From IMG/VR virus record IMGVR_UViG_3300039210_000167, positions 1 to 42,934 of that record: 42,934 bases of DNA; one strand, 5' to 3'. The translations under genes were made by a program, and so were the position numbers. A model generated the notes under the pieces. The model made no database searches. It worked only from the letters and a program-made list of their open reading frames with translations, and had not been told where the DNA came from. Shown piece after piece: positions 7,372 to 16,018 of the stretch; position 1 is the first letter of the stretch, and the number at the start of each line of letters is the position of its first letter. Origin of the DNA: a virus.

Positions 7372-7532
7372 TGGAAGGACCGCGGTTTGTAGTCAAGAGT
7401 GTGGAGATGTACGATGTTGTCGATATGCTCACTGCCCAGATCGTACTCAATACTCGTGACCAGCAGGCTGCGAACGATGCAGCGGTTGACCATGAGGAAC
7501 TCAACCGCCCAAAGGAAGAAGGAGAGCAGTAA
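7371..7532 (+). CDS. Small acidic hypothetical protein, 53 aa
   Basis: GGAGG (7362-7366) precedes ATG 7371. The protein reads MEGPRFVVKSVEMYDVVDML and continues as an acidic helical segment ending in EEGEQ. It ends in a TAATG overlap with the next ORF, so the three small genes here are probably translated together. Function unknown. Confidence 0.65.
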   Translation: MEGPRFVVKSVEMYDVVDMLTAQIVLNTRDQQAANDAAVDHEELNRPKEEGEQ

Positions 7533-7744
7533 TGGATTACAAGCATCTCACGGATGAGCAGAAGTCCCAGATCACCCTCTCGACCATCCAGAACATCGAG
7601 ACGGATCACTTCGCCAACACGCTCGCAAAGGCTCGCGCAGAGGCAGTCGAGGACGTCGCTCAGATCAAGTACTTCACCAAGGTCCTGCTCGGCCTCGAGA
7701 AGCAGCACGCTGAGCTCACGAAGGTTGCTGACGCTGCAGCATGA
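7532..7744 (+). CDS. Small helical hypothetical protein, 70 aa
   Basis: It starts at the TAATG overlap with the upstream gene. The sequence is almost entirely helical and charged (EQKSQITLSTIQNIE, AKARAEAVEDV), consistent with a short coiled coil or chaperone-like factor. It overlaps the next gene by 4 bases (ATGA). No domain is recognised. Confidence 0.65.
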   Translation: MDYKHLTDEQKSQITLSTIQNIETDHFANTLAKARAEAVEDVAQIKYFTKVLLGLEKQHAELTKVADAAA

Positions 7745-7941
7745 TCTTCAGGGTGTTCGATAACAACGGCAACCTTCTCCATGAGGCGGGTAACTTCGCC
7801 GCGCTTGAAGTTGAGGTTAAGGCAGAACTCGGTAGCAAGCCTTCACGGTTGCAGCCAATCAAGCGTCGTGCGCATACGCACGCCGAGAGTGCAATTGAAG
7901 CCGCAGGTGCGAAACTACGCGAAGCAACCCACCGGGTCTAG
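7741..7941 (+). CDS. Small hypothetical protein, 66 aa
   Basis: ATGA overlap with the preceding gene. The N-terminus (MIFRVFDNNGNLLHEAGNF) is beta-rich, then a helical Ala/Glu region with a basic RRAHTHAE stretch. It lies just upstream of the portal gene. Function unknown. Confidence 0.6.
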   Translation: MIFRVFDNNGNLLHEAGNFAALEVEVKAELGSKPSRLQPIKRRAHTHAESAIEAAGAKLREATHRV

Positions 7942-7949
7942 GAGGAACA

Positions 7950-9470
7950 GTGCCTGACGATCTGAATCTGCTCTGGGCCGTCTCTCAGTACCAGTCGACC
8001 CCGAGGCGGGTTCAGATGGCGAACGCCTGCAAGTACTACGACGGTGACCAGCGCATGAAGTTGGCAACGGAGAAGTTCAAGAACGTCTTCGGCCACATCT
8101 TCCGCGACTTCAACGACAACCTCTGTCCTGCTGTTGTCGATTCACTTGCTGAGCGTCTTTCAGTCAACGGGTGGCGCTCAAACCAGGCGACAATCGACAT
8201 CCAGGATGTGCCAGGCACTGCACTTCCAGGTATCCCGGCAAGGCAGAGGGTGATCGTTAATGATCCAATGGGTCAGGCGGCGCAGAACACCTGGAACGAA
8301 AACGAGATGGATGCTCGTGCGAATGAGGTCCACACAGAAGCAGTTAAGGCTGGAAACTCGTATGTTCTTGTCTGGCCTGACAAGGACCTCGATGTCTGCT
8401 TCTATCCACAGACAGACGCTGAGATGGTCATCCAGTACGACGCGAACTCTGTAGGCGTGATCTCTCGTGCTGCAAAGATCTGGTGGTTGCCTGACTCCAA
8501 GATGTGGCGCCTCAACGTCTACCTGCCTGACAGGATCTACAAGTGGATCTCAGGCACTGCACAACCCAATGGGATCTCAGAGTCGGTGAACGATTGGGTG
8601 CCCTTCAACGACCCGCAGACGGGTCCAATGGTCGTGAACCCCTACGGCATCGTACCTGTCTTCCACTTCGCCAACAAGAAGGTCTACAAGCCAGGCATCT
8701 CAGAACTCAAGGACGTAATGCCGATTCAGGACGCTCTGAATAAGAGCATCATTGATATGCTTGTAGCGATGGAGTTCGCAGCGTACAGGCAGCGCTACAT
8801 CATCGGCATTGAGGTTGAGACAGACGAGACAACAGGTGAACCTGTAGACAGCAATGTCAAGGGTTACGGTGCTGACAGGATGATGACTATTGGCGGTGAC
8901 AAGAGTGAGATCGAGGTAGGCGAGTTTGGTGCTACTGACCTCACTCAGTTCCTGTCAGTGTCAGACAAGTTTCGTTCAGAGTGTGCTCGCGTGTCAGGCA
9001 CTCCTCTGCATTACTTCTTCATCACCTCAGGTGACTTCCCATCAGGTGAAGCAATCAAGTCGGCAGAAGGAAGGTTCGTCGGCAAGATTGAGAAGCGGCA
9101 ACTCGACTGGGGTCGCGTCTGGGGACGGGCAATGGCCTTTGCCCAGCAGGTTGAGGGTGTCCTTCCAGACGACTACCAGATCGCACCGCTGTGGACCGAT
9201 CCTCAGCCACACAGTGAAGCTGAGATGGCAGACGTGGGTGTTAAGAAGCGTGCAATCGGCGTTTCTCGCTCACAGCTTCTGAAGGAGATGGGCTACGACG
9301 ACGACACCATCGACAGGATGCTGCAAGAGTCGGATGCCTACGAGGCAGCAAAGGCAGCGTGGACAGCAGAGGGCAGGGGACCGAACCCCGCTGAATCTGC
9401 ACCGCCTGCACCTGGTGGAGCATCGTCTACTGCTCGTGCGAACGCAACAGCAGCACGCTCAGGGCAGTAG
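7950..9470 (+). CDS. Portal protein (SPP1 gp6-like)
   Basis: 506 aa, GTG start with TAGGAGG 6 bases upstream. The length and the pattern YYDGDQRMKLA, NLCPAVVDSLAERLSVNGW, YVLVWPD, PYGIVPVFHF, DALNKSIIDMLVAMEF and HYFFITSGDFPSGEA match the SPP1-type portal family. A dodecamer of this protein would form the head vertex channel for DNA entry and exit. The last 40 residues are low-complexity Ala/Pro. It is preceded by terminase and followed by scaffold and capsid, the expected order. Confidence 0.92.
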   Translation: MPDDLNLLWAVSQYQSTPRRVQMANACKYYDGDQRMKLATEKFKNVFGHIFRDFNDNLCPAVVDSLAERLSVNGWRSNQATIDIQDVPGTALPGIPARQRVIVNDPMGQAAQNTWNENEMDARANEVHTEAVKAGNSYVLVWPDKDLDVCFYPQTDAEMVIQYDANSVGVISRAAKIWWLPDSKMWRLNVYLPDRIYKWISGTAQPNGISESVNDWVPFNDPQTGPMVVNPYGIVPVFHFANKKVYKPGISELKDVMPIQDALNKSIIDMLVAMEFAAYRQRYIIGIEVETDETTGEPVDSNVKGYGADRMMTIGGDKSEIEVGEFGATDLTQFLSVSDKFRSECARVSGTPLHYFFITSGDFPSGEAIKSAEGRFVGKIEKRQLDWGRVWGRAMAFAQQVEGVLPDDYQIAPLWTDPQPHSEAEMADVGVKKRAIGVSRSQLLKEMGYDDDTIDRMLQESDAYEAAKAAWTAEGRGPNPAESAPPAPGGASSTARANATAARSGQ

Positions 9471-9488
9471 TGCAGTACACAGTAGTAC

Positions 9489-9518
9489 TTGTAGTACAAC
9501 CTCTAACGTGCGTACACT
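9489..9518 (+). promoter_or_regulatory. Possible promoter before scaffold and capsid genes
   Basis: TTGTAG (9489-9494), 18-base spacer, TACACT (9513-9518), in the only sizeable gap between portal and scaffold. Nearby repeats of GTAGTAC and a GTGCG...CGCAC palindrome (9508-9525) may bind a regulator. A separate promoter here would raise scaffold and capsid expression. Confidence 0.4.
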
Positions 9519-9551
9519 AGCGCACATGAGGTCAATCTCAAAGGAGAGCAA

Positions 9552-10130
9552 GTGAGTAGAGATCTTACCCGCTTGATTCACTTCCAGGCCAACGAGGATG
9601 GTAGTGAGGATGGCGGAACCGGCGATGCAGCAGCCCAGGAGGCTGCACGTGTTGCTGCTGCCCAGGAGGCGGAACGGCAGGCCCAGGAGGCCGCCGCAGA
9701 CAAGGATACTGTGCCGAAAAGCGAGCACTCAAAAGTGCAGCGCGAGGCCCAGAACCTGAGGCAGCGACTCAAAGCACTAGAGGATGCTGCTCTGTCCGAC
9801 AGCGAGAAGATCGCCAAGGAACTCGATGAACTGAAGACGACAATGAGCACCAAGGATGCAGAGGTTCGTTCTCTGCGTGTCGAGGTTCTTGCTGCACGTG
9901 CAGGCATCGTAGATCCCGAAGCAGCAGCGAAGTTGCTCGACTGGGAGGCGCTCGGAGACGACGCTGACAATCCCAAGAAGCTCGAGGCAGCGCTGAAGCA
10001 ACTCGTGAAGGACAAGCCGTACTTGGCTGGAACGGCCCCTGGTGGGTCTGACGGTGGCGCAGGAGACGGGTCAGGTGCCGAGATCCTGGACATGAATGCC
10101 GCGATCCGCAGAGCAGCGGGTCGAGGTTAA
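9552..10130 (+). CDS. Scaffolding protein
   Basis: 192 aa, GTG start with AAGGAG upstream. It is strongly acidic and helical, with Ala/Glu/Gln repeats (residues 15-50), a long coiled coil (about 58-110) and a Gly/Asp-rich linker before a conserved-looking C-terminus (ILDMNAAIRRAAGRG). This composition and its position directly before the capsid gene are typical of scaffolds that direct prohead assembly and leave before maturation. Confidence 0.82.
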   Translation: MSRDLTRLIHFQANEDGSEDGGTGDAAAQEAARVAAAQEAERQAQEAAADKDTVPKSEHSKVQREAQNLRQRLKALEDAALSDSEKIAKELDELKTTMSTKDAEVRSLRVEVLAARAGIVDPEAAAKLLDWEALGDDADNPKKLEAALKQLVKDKPYLAGTAPGGSDGGAGDGSGAEILDMNAAIRRAAGRG

Positions 10131-10156
10131 TCGCACTGACGAGTCAGGAGCAGTAA

Positions 10157-11098
10157 ATGGCTTATAACAACGTGATTAGCCGCAGTGACGTTGCTGCGCT
10201 AATCCCGGAACAAGTCGCTGACTCAGTCGTCCAGTCCGCGGTCACGGAAAGCGCGGCCCTGTCGCTCTTCCCCCGTGTGCCGATGAGTTCAGCGCAGACC
10301 CGCATGCCGGTTCTCGCTGCTCTCCCCATCGCCTATTTCGTGAACGGCGATACGGGCCTCAAGCAGACGACGGAGCAGCAGTGGGCAAACCGCTACCTGA
10401 ACGTCGAGGAGATCGCCACAATCGTTCCGATCCCGGAGAACGTATTGGATGACACCTCCTACGACGTCTGGGGCGCGATCATGCCTCGCATCGCTGAAGC
10501 TGTTGGGCGTACGCTCGACGCAGCGATCTTCTTCGGCACCAACAAGCCCGGTTCGTGGCCTGCAGACATCGCCTCGGCGGTCGTCGCTGCAGGTAACTTC
10601 TACACCCGCGGCACGAACGCTGCTGCAGCAGGTGGTATTGCAGAGGACGTCAACCAGCTCATGGGGTTGGTCGAGTCGGACGGCTTCGCGGTCAACGGGT
10701 TCGTAACCCGGACAACCTACAAGGCACGTCTGCGCTCCGCACGTGACACGACCGGGCAGAGGTTGCTCGACGTGAACGGCGACGTCTCCACAATCGACGG
10801 CGGTCGTGTCGTCTACTCGATGCCGGGTCTCTGGCCGACGGGCACGGGTGCGGCAGAAGTGTTCGCCGGCGACTGGACGCAGGCGATGCTGGGTGTCCGG
10901 AAGGACATGACCTACAAGATCCTGGACCAGGCAGTTATCCAGGATAACACCGGTGCAATCATCTACAACCTGGCACAGCAGGACATGGTGGCAATGCGCG
11001 TTACGGCCCGCTTCGCGTACTCGATCGCTAACCCGATCAACTACGAGAACCTGGTCGACGCAACTCGCTTCCCGTTCGCTGCCCTCAGGTCGCCGTAA
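10157..11098 (+). CDS. Major capsid protein (HK97 fold)
   Basis: 313 aa. The pattern YNNVISRSDVAALIPEQV, PVLAALPIAYFVNGDTGLKQ, WANRYLNVEEIATIVPIPE and the C-terminal MRVTARFAYSIANPINYE is characteristic of HK97-fold capsids of siphoviruses. It has higher GC and more optimal-looking codons than its neighbours, as expected for an abundant protein. The N-terminal arm is partly duplicated at 4465. Scaffold precedes it and connector genes follow. Confidence 0.93.
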   Translation: MAYNNVISRSDVAALIPEQVADSVVQSAVTESAALSLFPRVPMSSAQTRMPVLAALPIAYFVNGDTGLKQTTEQQWANRYLNVEEIATIVPIPENVLDDTSYDVWGAIMPRIAEAVGRTLDAAIFFGTNKPGSWPADIASAVVAAGNFYTRGTNAAAAGGIAEDVNQLMGLVESDGFAVNGFVTRTTYKARLRSARDTTGQRLLDVNGDVSTIDGGRVVYSMPGLWPTGTGAAEVFAGDWTQAMLGVRKDMTYKILDQAVIQDNTGAIIYNLAQQDMVAMRVTARFAYSIANPINYENLVDATRFPFAALRSP

Positions 11099-11103
11099 GC
11101 TAG

Positions 11104-11304
11104 ATGGCGAATACCGGGCCTCCTTGGTACGCTTCTGACTCAGCAGAGGCAGCACGTGCGATGGTTGAGTTGCAACACAGACCTCGCCGTGCTGCCTTTC
11201 GTTCTCAGATGCAAGCGCTCCTTAGAGGCAACCCAGCACGTGCTCTGTCCGTTCGTCAATCGTTCATGCCGTTGAAACGGCACGGAGGTGATCTGAACCA
11301 GTGA
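11104..11304 (+). CDS. Small basic hypothetical protein, 66 aa
   Basis: ATG 5 bases after the capsid stop, without an obvious ribosome site, so it may rely on coupling. It is Arg/Gln/Ala-rich (RPRRAAFRSQMQALLRGNPA) and could bind nucleic acid or the capsid interior. It overlaps the next gene by 4 bases. Confidence 0.55.
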   Translation: MANTGPPWYASDSAEAARAMVELQHRPRRAAFRSQMQALLRGNPARALSVRQSFMPLKRHGGDLNQ

Positions 11305-11708
11305 GTGAAAAGGCCCTTGAGGGGCGCGACGCTGCAGGATCGGGACCACACGGAGGCGATCCCCCTGCCGCTCAGCCTTCCTCTCCAAAGCCCGACTCAG
11401 GTGTCCCGGGAACGCAGCATGCTGATGGCCCGGTGTACGCTGAGAAGGATCCGTCGCCCGGTCTGGACATCGGCCAGGCAGAGGTCCAGGAGAAGTTCGA
11501 CAAGCTTGAAGAGGACGGTTTCCTCGGAACGCAGGTCGACCCGACTCCGAACGAGAACTACTCGATGGAGACGCCGCCCGACGCGCCGACTCCTGAGACC
11601 GACCCCGAGCTTGCAGCGAAAGCGCGTGCCGCTGTCGATGCAGATCGGACGCCCATGTCTGCGGGCTCTCCTACGCCGCAGGTCCCTGACGATGAGAGGA
11701 GCAAGTAA
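11301..11708 (+). CDS. Pro/Asp-rich protein with PTPNE motif, 135 aa
   Basis: GTG start in a GTGA overlap. It is low in hydrophobic residues with Pro/Asp/Gly-rich stretches, and includes LGTQVDPTPNENYSME followed by TPETDPELAAKARAA. This PTPNExY pattern recurs in small proteins encoded after the capsid in actinophages. It is probably a disordered head-associated protein. It joins the following gene at a TAATG overlap. Confidence 0.65.
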   Translation: MSEKALEGRDAAGSGPHGGDPPAAQPSSPKPDSGVPGTQHADGPVYAEKDPSPGLDIGQAEVQEKFDKLEEDGFLGTQVDPTPNENYSMETPPDAPTPETDPELAAKARAAVDADRTPMSAGSPTPQVPDDERSK

Positions 11709-12109
11709 TGGCCAGTGCTCCATCAATTCGTGAGTACCAGCAGGACAGCGAGGCAGTTGCAGCAGCTGCATCTGCTGTGAAGGAGATTGGTGAGGCCCTT
11801 GAGAAGGGCACTGTCACCAGTGTTGCCTTCATCCCGACCGCTGCTGTTGTTGGGGCAGCGTCTCCTGCGTCTCGCAACTGGGTGCTCGTCAACAAGACCC
11901 AGGCTGCACGTGTGATTGCTTCTCTGTCGCTGCTTGGCGGCGTCAACCCCGCCGCAGGTGCCGAGATCGCAATCACTCTGTCAGGCAACGCTGCAGTCAA
12001 CCAGGGTGACATCCTGGAGTTCCAGTCGACTGCAGTTGGTGGTACGGGTCTTGCTGATCCAGGCGGGCTCGTTCGTGTCGTCGTGAACCGCGGGAACCTC
12101 ACGGCGTAG
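11708..12109 (+). CDS. Putative head decoration protein, 133 aa
   Basis: Two parts: a short N-terminal helical segment (1-35, REYQQDSEAVAAAA), then an Ala/Gly/Val-rich beta domain (about 38-133) with alternating hydrophobics and a VNRGNLTA end. Small beta-rich proteins encoded next to the capsid gene often decorate the shell. It shares the TAGTG junction with the next gene. The function is inferred from position and composition only. Confidence 0.6.
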   Translation: MASAPSIREYQQDSEAVAAAASAVKEIGEALEKGTVTSVAFIPTAAVVGAASPASRNWVLVNKTQAARVIASLSLLGGVNPAAGAEIAITLSGNAAVNQGDILEFQSTAVGGTGLADPGGLVRVVVNRGNLTA

Positions 12110-12720
12110 TGCTCGTTACGCAGGCACAGGTCAGGGCACGGATCATTGTGTGGACAGATTCCACGCATGATCCTGTCCTGGCCGACCCTGCGGACATCGA
12201 CATTCTCGCTGAGATGGCGCTCAAGGTGGACCTGTATGGGAACATTCCAGACAGGACTGCTGAGTGGGTGTCAAAGACCTACAGTGTAGGCGACCAGGTT
12301 GTTCCTGTTGGGTACGCTGGTGACGCCTTTATTCCTATCAAGCGTAACGGGTACTACTACACCTGTACGGTTGGTGGAGTGTCAGGCCTCATCCAGCCTA
12401 CATTTCCAACAGTTGTAGGCGCCACTGTTGTTGACGGAGCAGTAACCTGGTCCTGCACTGGAACGTCGCCGTGGAATCCAACCTACGACGTGAACTACGC
12501 TATTGCTCAAGGATGGCTGCTGAAGTCAACGCGCCTCGTGGGCCACTACAACTACATGGCGAACGGCAAGATGCTCTCACGTGAGCAGATGTACGCGCAC
12601 GCCATGAAGATGTATCGTCTCTTTACTGGCAAGTCAGGTGTCAAGGCTGTACGTCTTGGCAACCATGATCCTTTGTCGCTTGAACTCATGGGCGGCGGCA
12701 CTCCTACAAACTCTGACTGA
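12109..12720 (+). CDS. Head-tail connector with inserted beta domain, 203 aa
   Basis: GTG start at a TAGTG overlap. Residues 1-45 and 125-203 form a helical connector-like protein (neck/gp6 type; ADPADIDILAEMAL, YAIAQGWLLKSTRLVGHY). Between them, about residues 48-122, lies a W/Y/G-rich segment (KTYSVGDQVVPVGY, NGYYYTC, GLIQPTFP, VDGAVTWSC) of the kind seen in tail-fibre and carbohydrate-binding domains. It would close the portal and join head to tail, with the insertion exposed outside. Confidence 0.65.
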   Translation: MLVTQAQVRARIIVWTDSTHDPVLADPADIDILAEMALKVDLYGNIPDRTAEWVSKTYSVGDQVVPVGYAGDAFIPIKRNGYYYTCTVGGVSGLIQPTFPTVVGATVVDGAVTWSCTGTSPWNPTYDVNYAIAQGWLLKSTRLVGHYNYMANGKMLSREQMYAHAMKMYRLFTGKSGVKAVRLGNHDPLSLELMGGGTPTNSD

Positions 12721-13115
12721 TGCCACAATTGACTACAGAAGAACTCACAGGCCTCAGGTCAGAGATGGCACTGTGGTTTACGGACGTGGTCACGATCAAT
12801 CGTCCTTCAAAGTCAGCTGACAACTACGGTGGACAGACGTCAGGTAGTGCTCTAGTTGCTGCAGGCGTTGCCTGTGACATCTCTACTACTGCGTCTGCAT
12901 TGTTCCCCCAGGCAGTGATCGGTGCACAAGAGGAGATTCGCCAGATCTACATCATCGCCCTGCCTGCTGGCACTGACTGTAAGGTTGGAGACGAACTGAC
13001 GATCACTTCCTGGACACCGAACCAAACGGTACACTGCCAGTCGGTGCTTACGCCTGAGTCAATAGAGTTGGAACTGCGCGTCGTATGTTCGCTGGAAGGA
13101 GAGCACCGTGCCTAG
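12720..13115 (+). CDS. Head-tail adaptor/stopper protein
   Basis: 131 aa, ATG in a TGATG overlap. The pattern of an N-terminal helix, then DVVTINRPSKSADNYGGQT and a beta-barrel-like region ending in strands (IELELRVVCSL) fits the small head closure family. It sits between connector and tail completion genes as expected, and overlaps the lysin gene by 8 bases. Confidence 0.65.
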   Translation: MPQLTTEELTGLRSEMALWFTDVVTINRPSKSADNYGGQTSGSALVAAGVACDISTTASALFPQAVIGAQEEIRQIYIIALPAGTDCKVGDELTITSWTPNQTVHCQSVLTPESIELELRVVCSLEGEHRA

Positions 13116-13845
13116 GACCTTGATTCTTGCATCGCCGCTTGAAGCAGGAGCTGACGTGAAGGCACTTCAGAACCTGCTGATTCATAAGGGGTACTACCAT
13201 GGTGCCCCTGACGGACAGTACGGGCCACTTACTGCTCAGGCAGTGTTCCGTGCGAAGTATTGGCTTGGGTATCCGAAGCCCGACCACGTTGCAGGCGACA
13301 CACTGCGCGACTACCTCGCAGGCCTCACACATCCCACCTTGCGTATGCGCGCATACTCGACGCTAAGGCGGCGGAAGTCCCGGCAGGTATCATCGGGCCT
13401 CAAGGTCCTTCGTGAGGCCTTGACGCACCTTGGAACGCGGGAATCTCCTCCAGGTTCCAACGATAACCCCTTCGGGCGCGAGTACGGAGTCAATTTTCAA
13501 CCGTGGTGCGCTATCTTCCTGTCAATCTGCGCCAAGCACGTCGGCGTAAAGTTCTGGCAGTCATACGTGCCATCGGTCGTGCATCTTGCGCATCTTGGAC
13601 AGCAAGGTCTGACACTTGTCCATTGGACAGACGTTCGACCTGGTGACCTCATCTGCTACGATTGGCCTGGTGAGTCAAAGGGAGTCGCTGACCATATCGG
13701 CATCCTGGAGAAGAAGACGTCACCAACTCAGTTCACGGCAATCGAGGGGAACACTGCTGTAGGTAACAACAGCAACGGTGGCGAAGTCATGCGCAGAACT
13801 GATCGCTACGTGAACGAGGTACAGGCCTTCGTCAGGCTACACTAA
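13108..13845 (+). CDS. Endolysin: peptidoglycan-binding domain plus CHAP domain
   Basis: 245 aa, GTG start with GGAGAG upstream. Residues about 10-72 match a peptidoglycan-binding 1 domain (VKALQNLLIHKGYYHGAPDG, YGPLTAQAV). Residues about 95-240 are a CHAP amidase/endopeptidase: catalytic Cys in QPWCAIFLS, His in ADHIGILEK, and EGN later. It cleaves peptidoglycan at lysis, or possibly during entry if packaged. Unusually it is encoded between the head-tail adaptor and tail completion genes, over 10 kb from the holin. Confidence 0.88.
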   Translation: MPRTLILASPLEAGADVKALQNLLIHKGYYHGAPDGQYGPLTAQAVFRAKYWLGYPKPDHVAGDTLRDYLAGLTHPTLRMRAYSTLRRRKSRQVSSGLKVLREALTHLGTRESPPGSNDNPFGREYGVNFQPWCAIFLSICAKHVGVKFWQSYVPSVVHLAHLGQQGLTLVHWTDVRPGDLICYDWPGESKGVADHIGILEKKTSPTQFTAIEGNTAVGNNSNGGEVMRRTDRYVNEVQAFVRLH

Positions 13846-14189
13846 TGCCCGAACAGGTCGAGGTAACCATTGTCGAGAACAAGATACCTCTCCTGGTTGC
13901 CCGTGTTGAGGCTGTTTCCCGTGCAGGTGTTAAGAGAACTGCAGACAAGATTGCACGTACAGCGCAACAGATCGTGCCGTATGACACAGGCAATCTTCAC
14001 GACAGCATCACCTCAACTTCAGTCTCAATTGGACGTGAGGCTGAAGTTCATGTTGGAGCGTACTACGGAGGGTACGTTGAGTACGGCACACGGTTCATGG
14101 CGGCACAGCCGTTCCTTGGGCCTGCCGTTGACGAGCACACTCCTGACTTGCCGGAAGAGATCATGGTTGCGTTTGAGGCGCCGCTCTAG
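13845..14189 (+). CDS. Tail completion protein (HK97 gp10-like)
   Basis: 114 aa, TAATG overlap with the lysin. KIARTAQQIVPYDTGNLHDSI, then HVGAYYGGYVEYGTRFMAAQPFLGPA is the signature of HK97 gp10-like proteins that sit at the head-tail joint. The order adaptor, gp10-like, tail terminator, tail tube is standard apart from the intervening lysin. Confidence 0.85.
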   Translation: MPEQVEVTIVENKIPLLVARVEAVSRAGVKRTADKIARTAQQIVPYDTGNLHDSITSTSVSIGREAEVHVGAYYGGYVEYGTRFMAAQPFLGPAVDEHTPDLPEEIMVAFEAPL

Positions 14190-14630
14190 ATGCCACCTGC
14201 GCTGATTAATGAGGAGATTCACGTTGCTGAGTGGTTGCACACTCAGCTTAACGCAATTACTTCTCTAAACACAATGGCTCCTGCAGGTGTCTGGATCGAC
14301 CTCATCCCGATTGAGAGGACACTTCCAGGCATTCGCTACCAGTGCCAGCGTAGGCATGATGTCTCTGGGCAAGACCGTAACTCTCAGCGCATTATGGTTG
14401 AGCTTGATTGGTTGGTGGTCGGGACGGTTAGTGGAGGAGATATTATTCCTCTCGTGACAATCGCTGACGCCATTGACAACGCTCTGCAGAAGAAGAGCGG
14501 TGCTACCTCAGCTGTGACGATCCTCTCCTGCTTGCGGCAAGAGACGTTCTTCATGACTGAAGAAGGTCGGTCCGGGGTTGTGTTCCGTCACTCCGGTGGA
14601 ATCTACCGTATACTTGCAACACCCCTGTAG
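14190..14630 (+). CDS. Tail terminator protein
   Basis: 146 aa, ATG directly after the previous stop. Size, position before the major tail protein and the mixed alpha/beta pattern (WLHTQLNAI, IMVELDWLVVG, ADAIDNAL, HSGGIYRIL) fit tail terminators that cap the tail tube. No catalytic motif is expected or seen. Confidence 0.7.
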   Translation: MPPALINEEIHVAEWLHTQLNAITSLNTMAPAGVWIDLIPIERTLPGIRYQCQRRHDVSGQDRNSQRIMVELDWLVVGTVSGGDIIPLVTIADAIDNALQKKSGATSAVTILSCLRQETFFMTEEGRSGVVFRHSGGIYRILATPL

Positions 14631-14641
14631 GAGGAGGACTG

Positions 14642-15628
14642 ATGCCAGAACGCGCAGTAGTTACCCAAGGAGTACAGATTGGCGTAGAGACAACGTCAGG
14701 CACTACTGTACCCGCGAACAAGCAGCTTCAGTCGCTGTCGATCTCTCCTGAGATCCACATCGACTCGACGCAGTTCCAGCCCGTCGGGCAGAAGGTCCCG
14801 TCCATTGTCGTGCCGAACAAGGAATGGTCCGAGATGGGCCTTACCGGGGTGCTCGACTACACCGAGATCATCTACCCGCTCAGTGGGATCCTCGGGACTG
14901 CGGTGTCAGTTGTCCAGCAGGCGGCAACGACTGCGTACCTCTGGACGTTCACACCTGCTGCAAGAACGTCTGACTCTTACAAGACGTTCACGATCGAGCA
15001 GGGTGACGCGAACAGGGCCCAGCGCCTTTCCTACGCGCTGCTGTCTGAGTTTGAGGTCACCCTCACCCGTGGTGGAGCAACAATCGGAGGCAAGGCCTTC
15101 GGGCAGGCGATCACAGATGGTGCAACGCTCACAGCGGGACCGACTGCACTCCTGCAGAAGCCTGTCATCCCGAACCAGATCGACGTCTACATGGACGCAA
15201 CGTCAGCAGCTCTTGGAACGACCAAGCTGACTCGCGCCTTTGAGACGAAGATCGCCATCACCAACCGCAATGGTCCTCTCTGGGCGTTGAACTCTGCGAA
15301 CGGTTCCTTCGCATCCAACGTCGAGATGGATCCTGTCTTCACCTTGACGCTGAAGGTCGAGGCAGATGCACAGGGGATGGCATTCCTCACGACCCTCCGC
15401 AACGGTACGACTCAGTTCGTCCGCGTCAAGTGCACCTCGCCTGATCTCGCCGGCACGGCGTTCCCGTTCTCCATCACCTTCGATATGGCGATGAAGGTCG
15501 CTACGCCGAGCACCTACGAAGACGAAGCAGGGGTGTACGCGATCACATGGACCTGCCCGCTCGTGAACGATACAACGTGGGGCAAGTTCTTCACCGCAGC
15601 AGTCATCAACCAGCAGACAGCACTTTAG
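14642..15628 (+). CDS. Major tail tube protein
   Basis: 328 aa, GGAGGA upstream. It is Thr/Ala/Val-rich with beta-sheet character (GVQIGVETTSGTTVPA, SEMGLTGVLDYTEIIYPLSG, FEVTLTRGGATIGGKAFGQ), matching long-tail tube proteins. The length suggests the tube fold plus an extra surface domain. Like the capsid it has a GC-biased, well-expressed look. It would polymerise along the tape measure to form the tail tube. Confidence 0.88.
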   Translation: MPERAVVTQGVQIGVETTSGTTVPANKQLQSLSISPEIHIDSTQFQPVGQKVPSIVVPNKEWSEMGLTGVLDYTEIIYPLSGILGTAVSVVQQAATTAYLWTFTPAARTSDSYKTFTIEQGDANRAQRLSYALLSEFEVTLTRGGATIGGKAFGQAITDGATLTAGPTALLQKPVIPNQIDVYMDATSAALGTTKLTRAFETKIAITNRNGPLWALNSANGSFASNVEMDPVFTLTLKVEADAQGMAFLTTLRNGTTQFVRVKCTSPDLAGTAFPFSITFDMAMKVATPSTYEDEAGVYAITWTCPLVNDTTWGKFFTAAVINQQTAL

Positions 15629-15641
15629 AGAGGAGGAACAG

Positions 15642-15992
15642 ATGGCAGCAAAGACAAAGCCAGAGGTAGCGTGCCCTAACTGCGGTTCGCCGCTGTACCA
15701 GGGTCATGAAGGCGTCAGCGGCGACAGCATCGCTGTTTGCCGCAACAATGACGATCCCCCTCTCGGGTGCCTCGCAGCATGGGACCTCAAGGAGATCTCA
15801 GCGGGATTCGTCGAGCCGTTTGGCCCATGGTCAGTCGAGGCAGCGCCCGTCGTGGGCCCGCCAGACGATGCTGTCGACCATGCAGCAGAGCAGGACACCA
15901 CGCTCGTCAACGCAGATCAACTGAAGGAGCCCGCAGCAGACACGACCGCTACAGGTGGGGCGCCTGCACTTCCCGAGACCGTCCAGCCGTAA
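15642..15992 (+). CDS. Zinc-ribbon-like small protein, 116 aa
   Basis: GAGGAGG upstream. The N-terminus has CPNCG then VCRNN and LGCLAAWDL, four cysteines that can form a zinc ribbon. The C-terminal 55 residues are Pro/Ala/Asp-rich and probably disordered. Similar small zinc-ribbon proteins occur between tail tube and tail chaperone genes in other actinophages, role unknown. Confidence 0.65.
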   Translation: MAAKTKPEVACPNCGSPLYQGHEGVSGDSIAVCRNNDDPPLGCLAAWDLKEISAGFVEPFGPWSVEAAPVVGPPDDAVDHAAEQDTTLVNADQLKEPAADTTATGGAPALPETVQP

Positions 15993-16018
15993 TCGCCACG
16001 CGCACCTAAGGAGAGCAC

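Noticed and set aside
10289-11155. Long minus-strand frame opposite the capsid gene (288 codons)
   Set aside because: It mirrors the third-position bias of the capsid gene, has no ribosome site and encodes an unlikely Cys/Arg/His-rich sequence.
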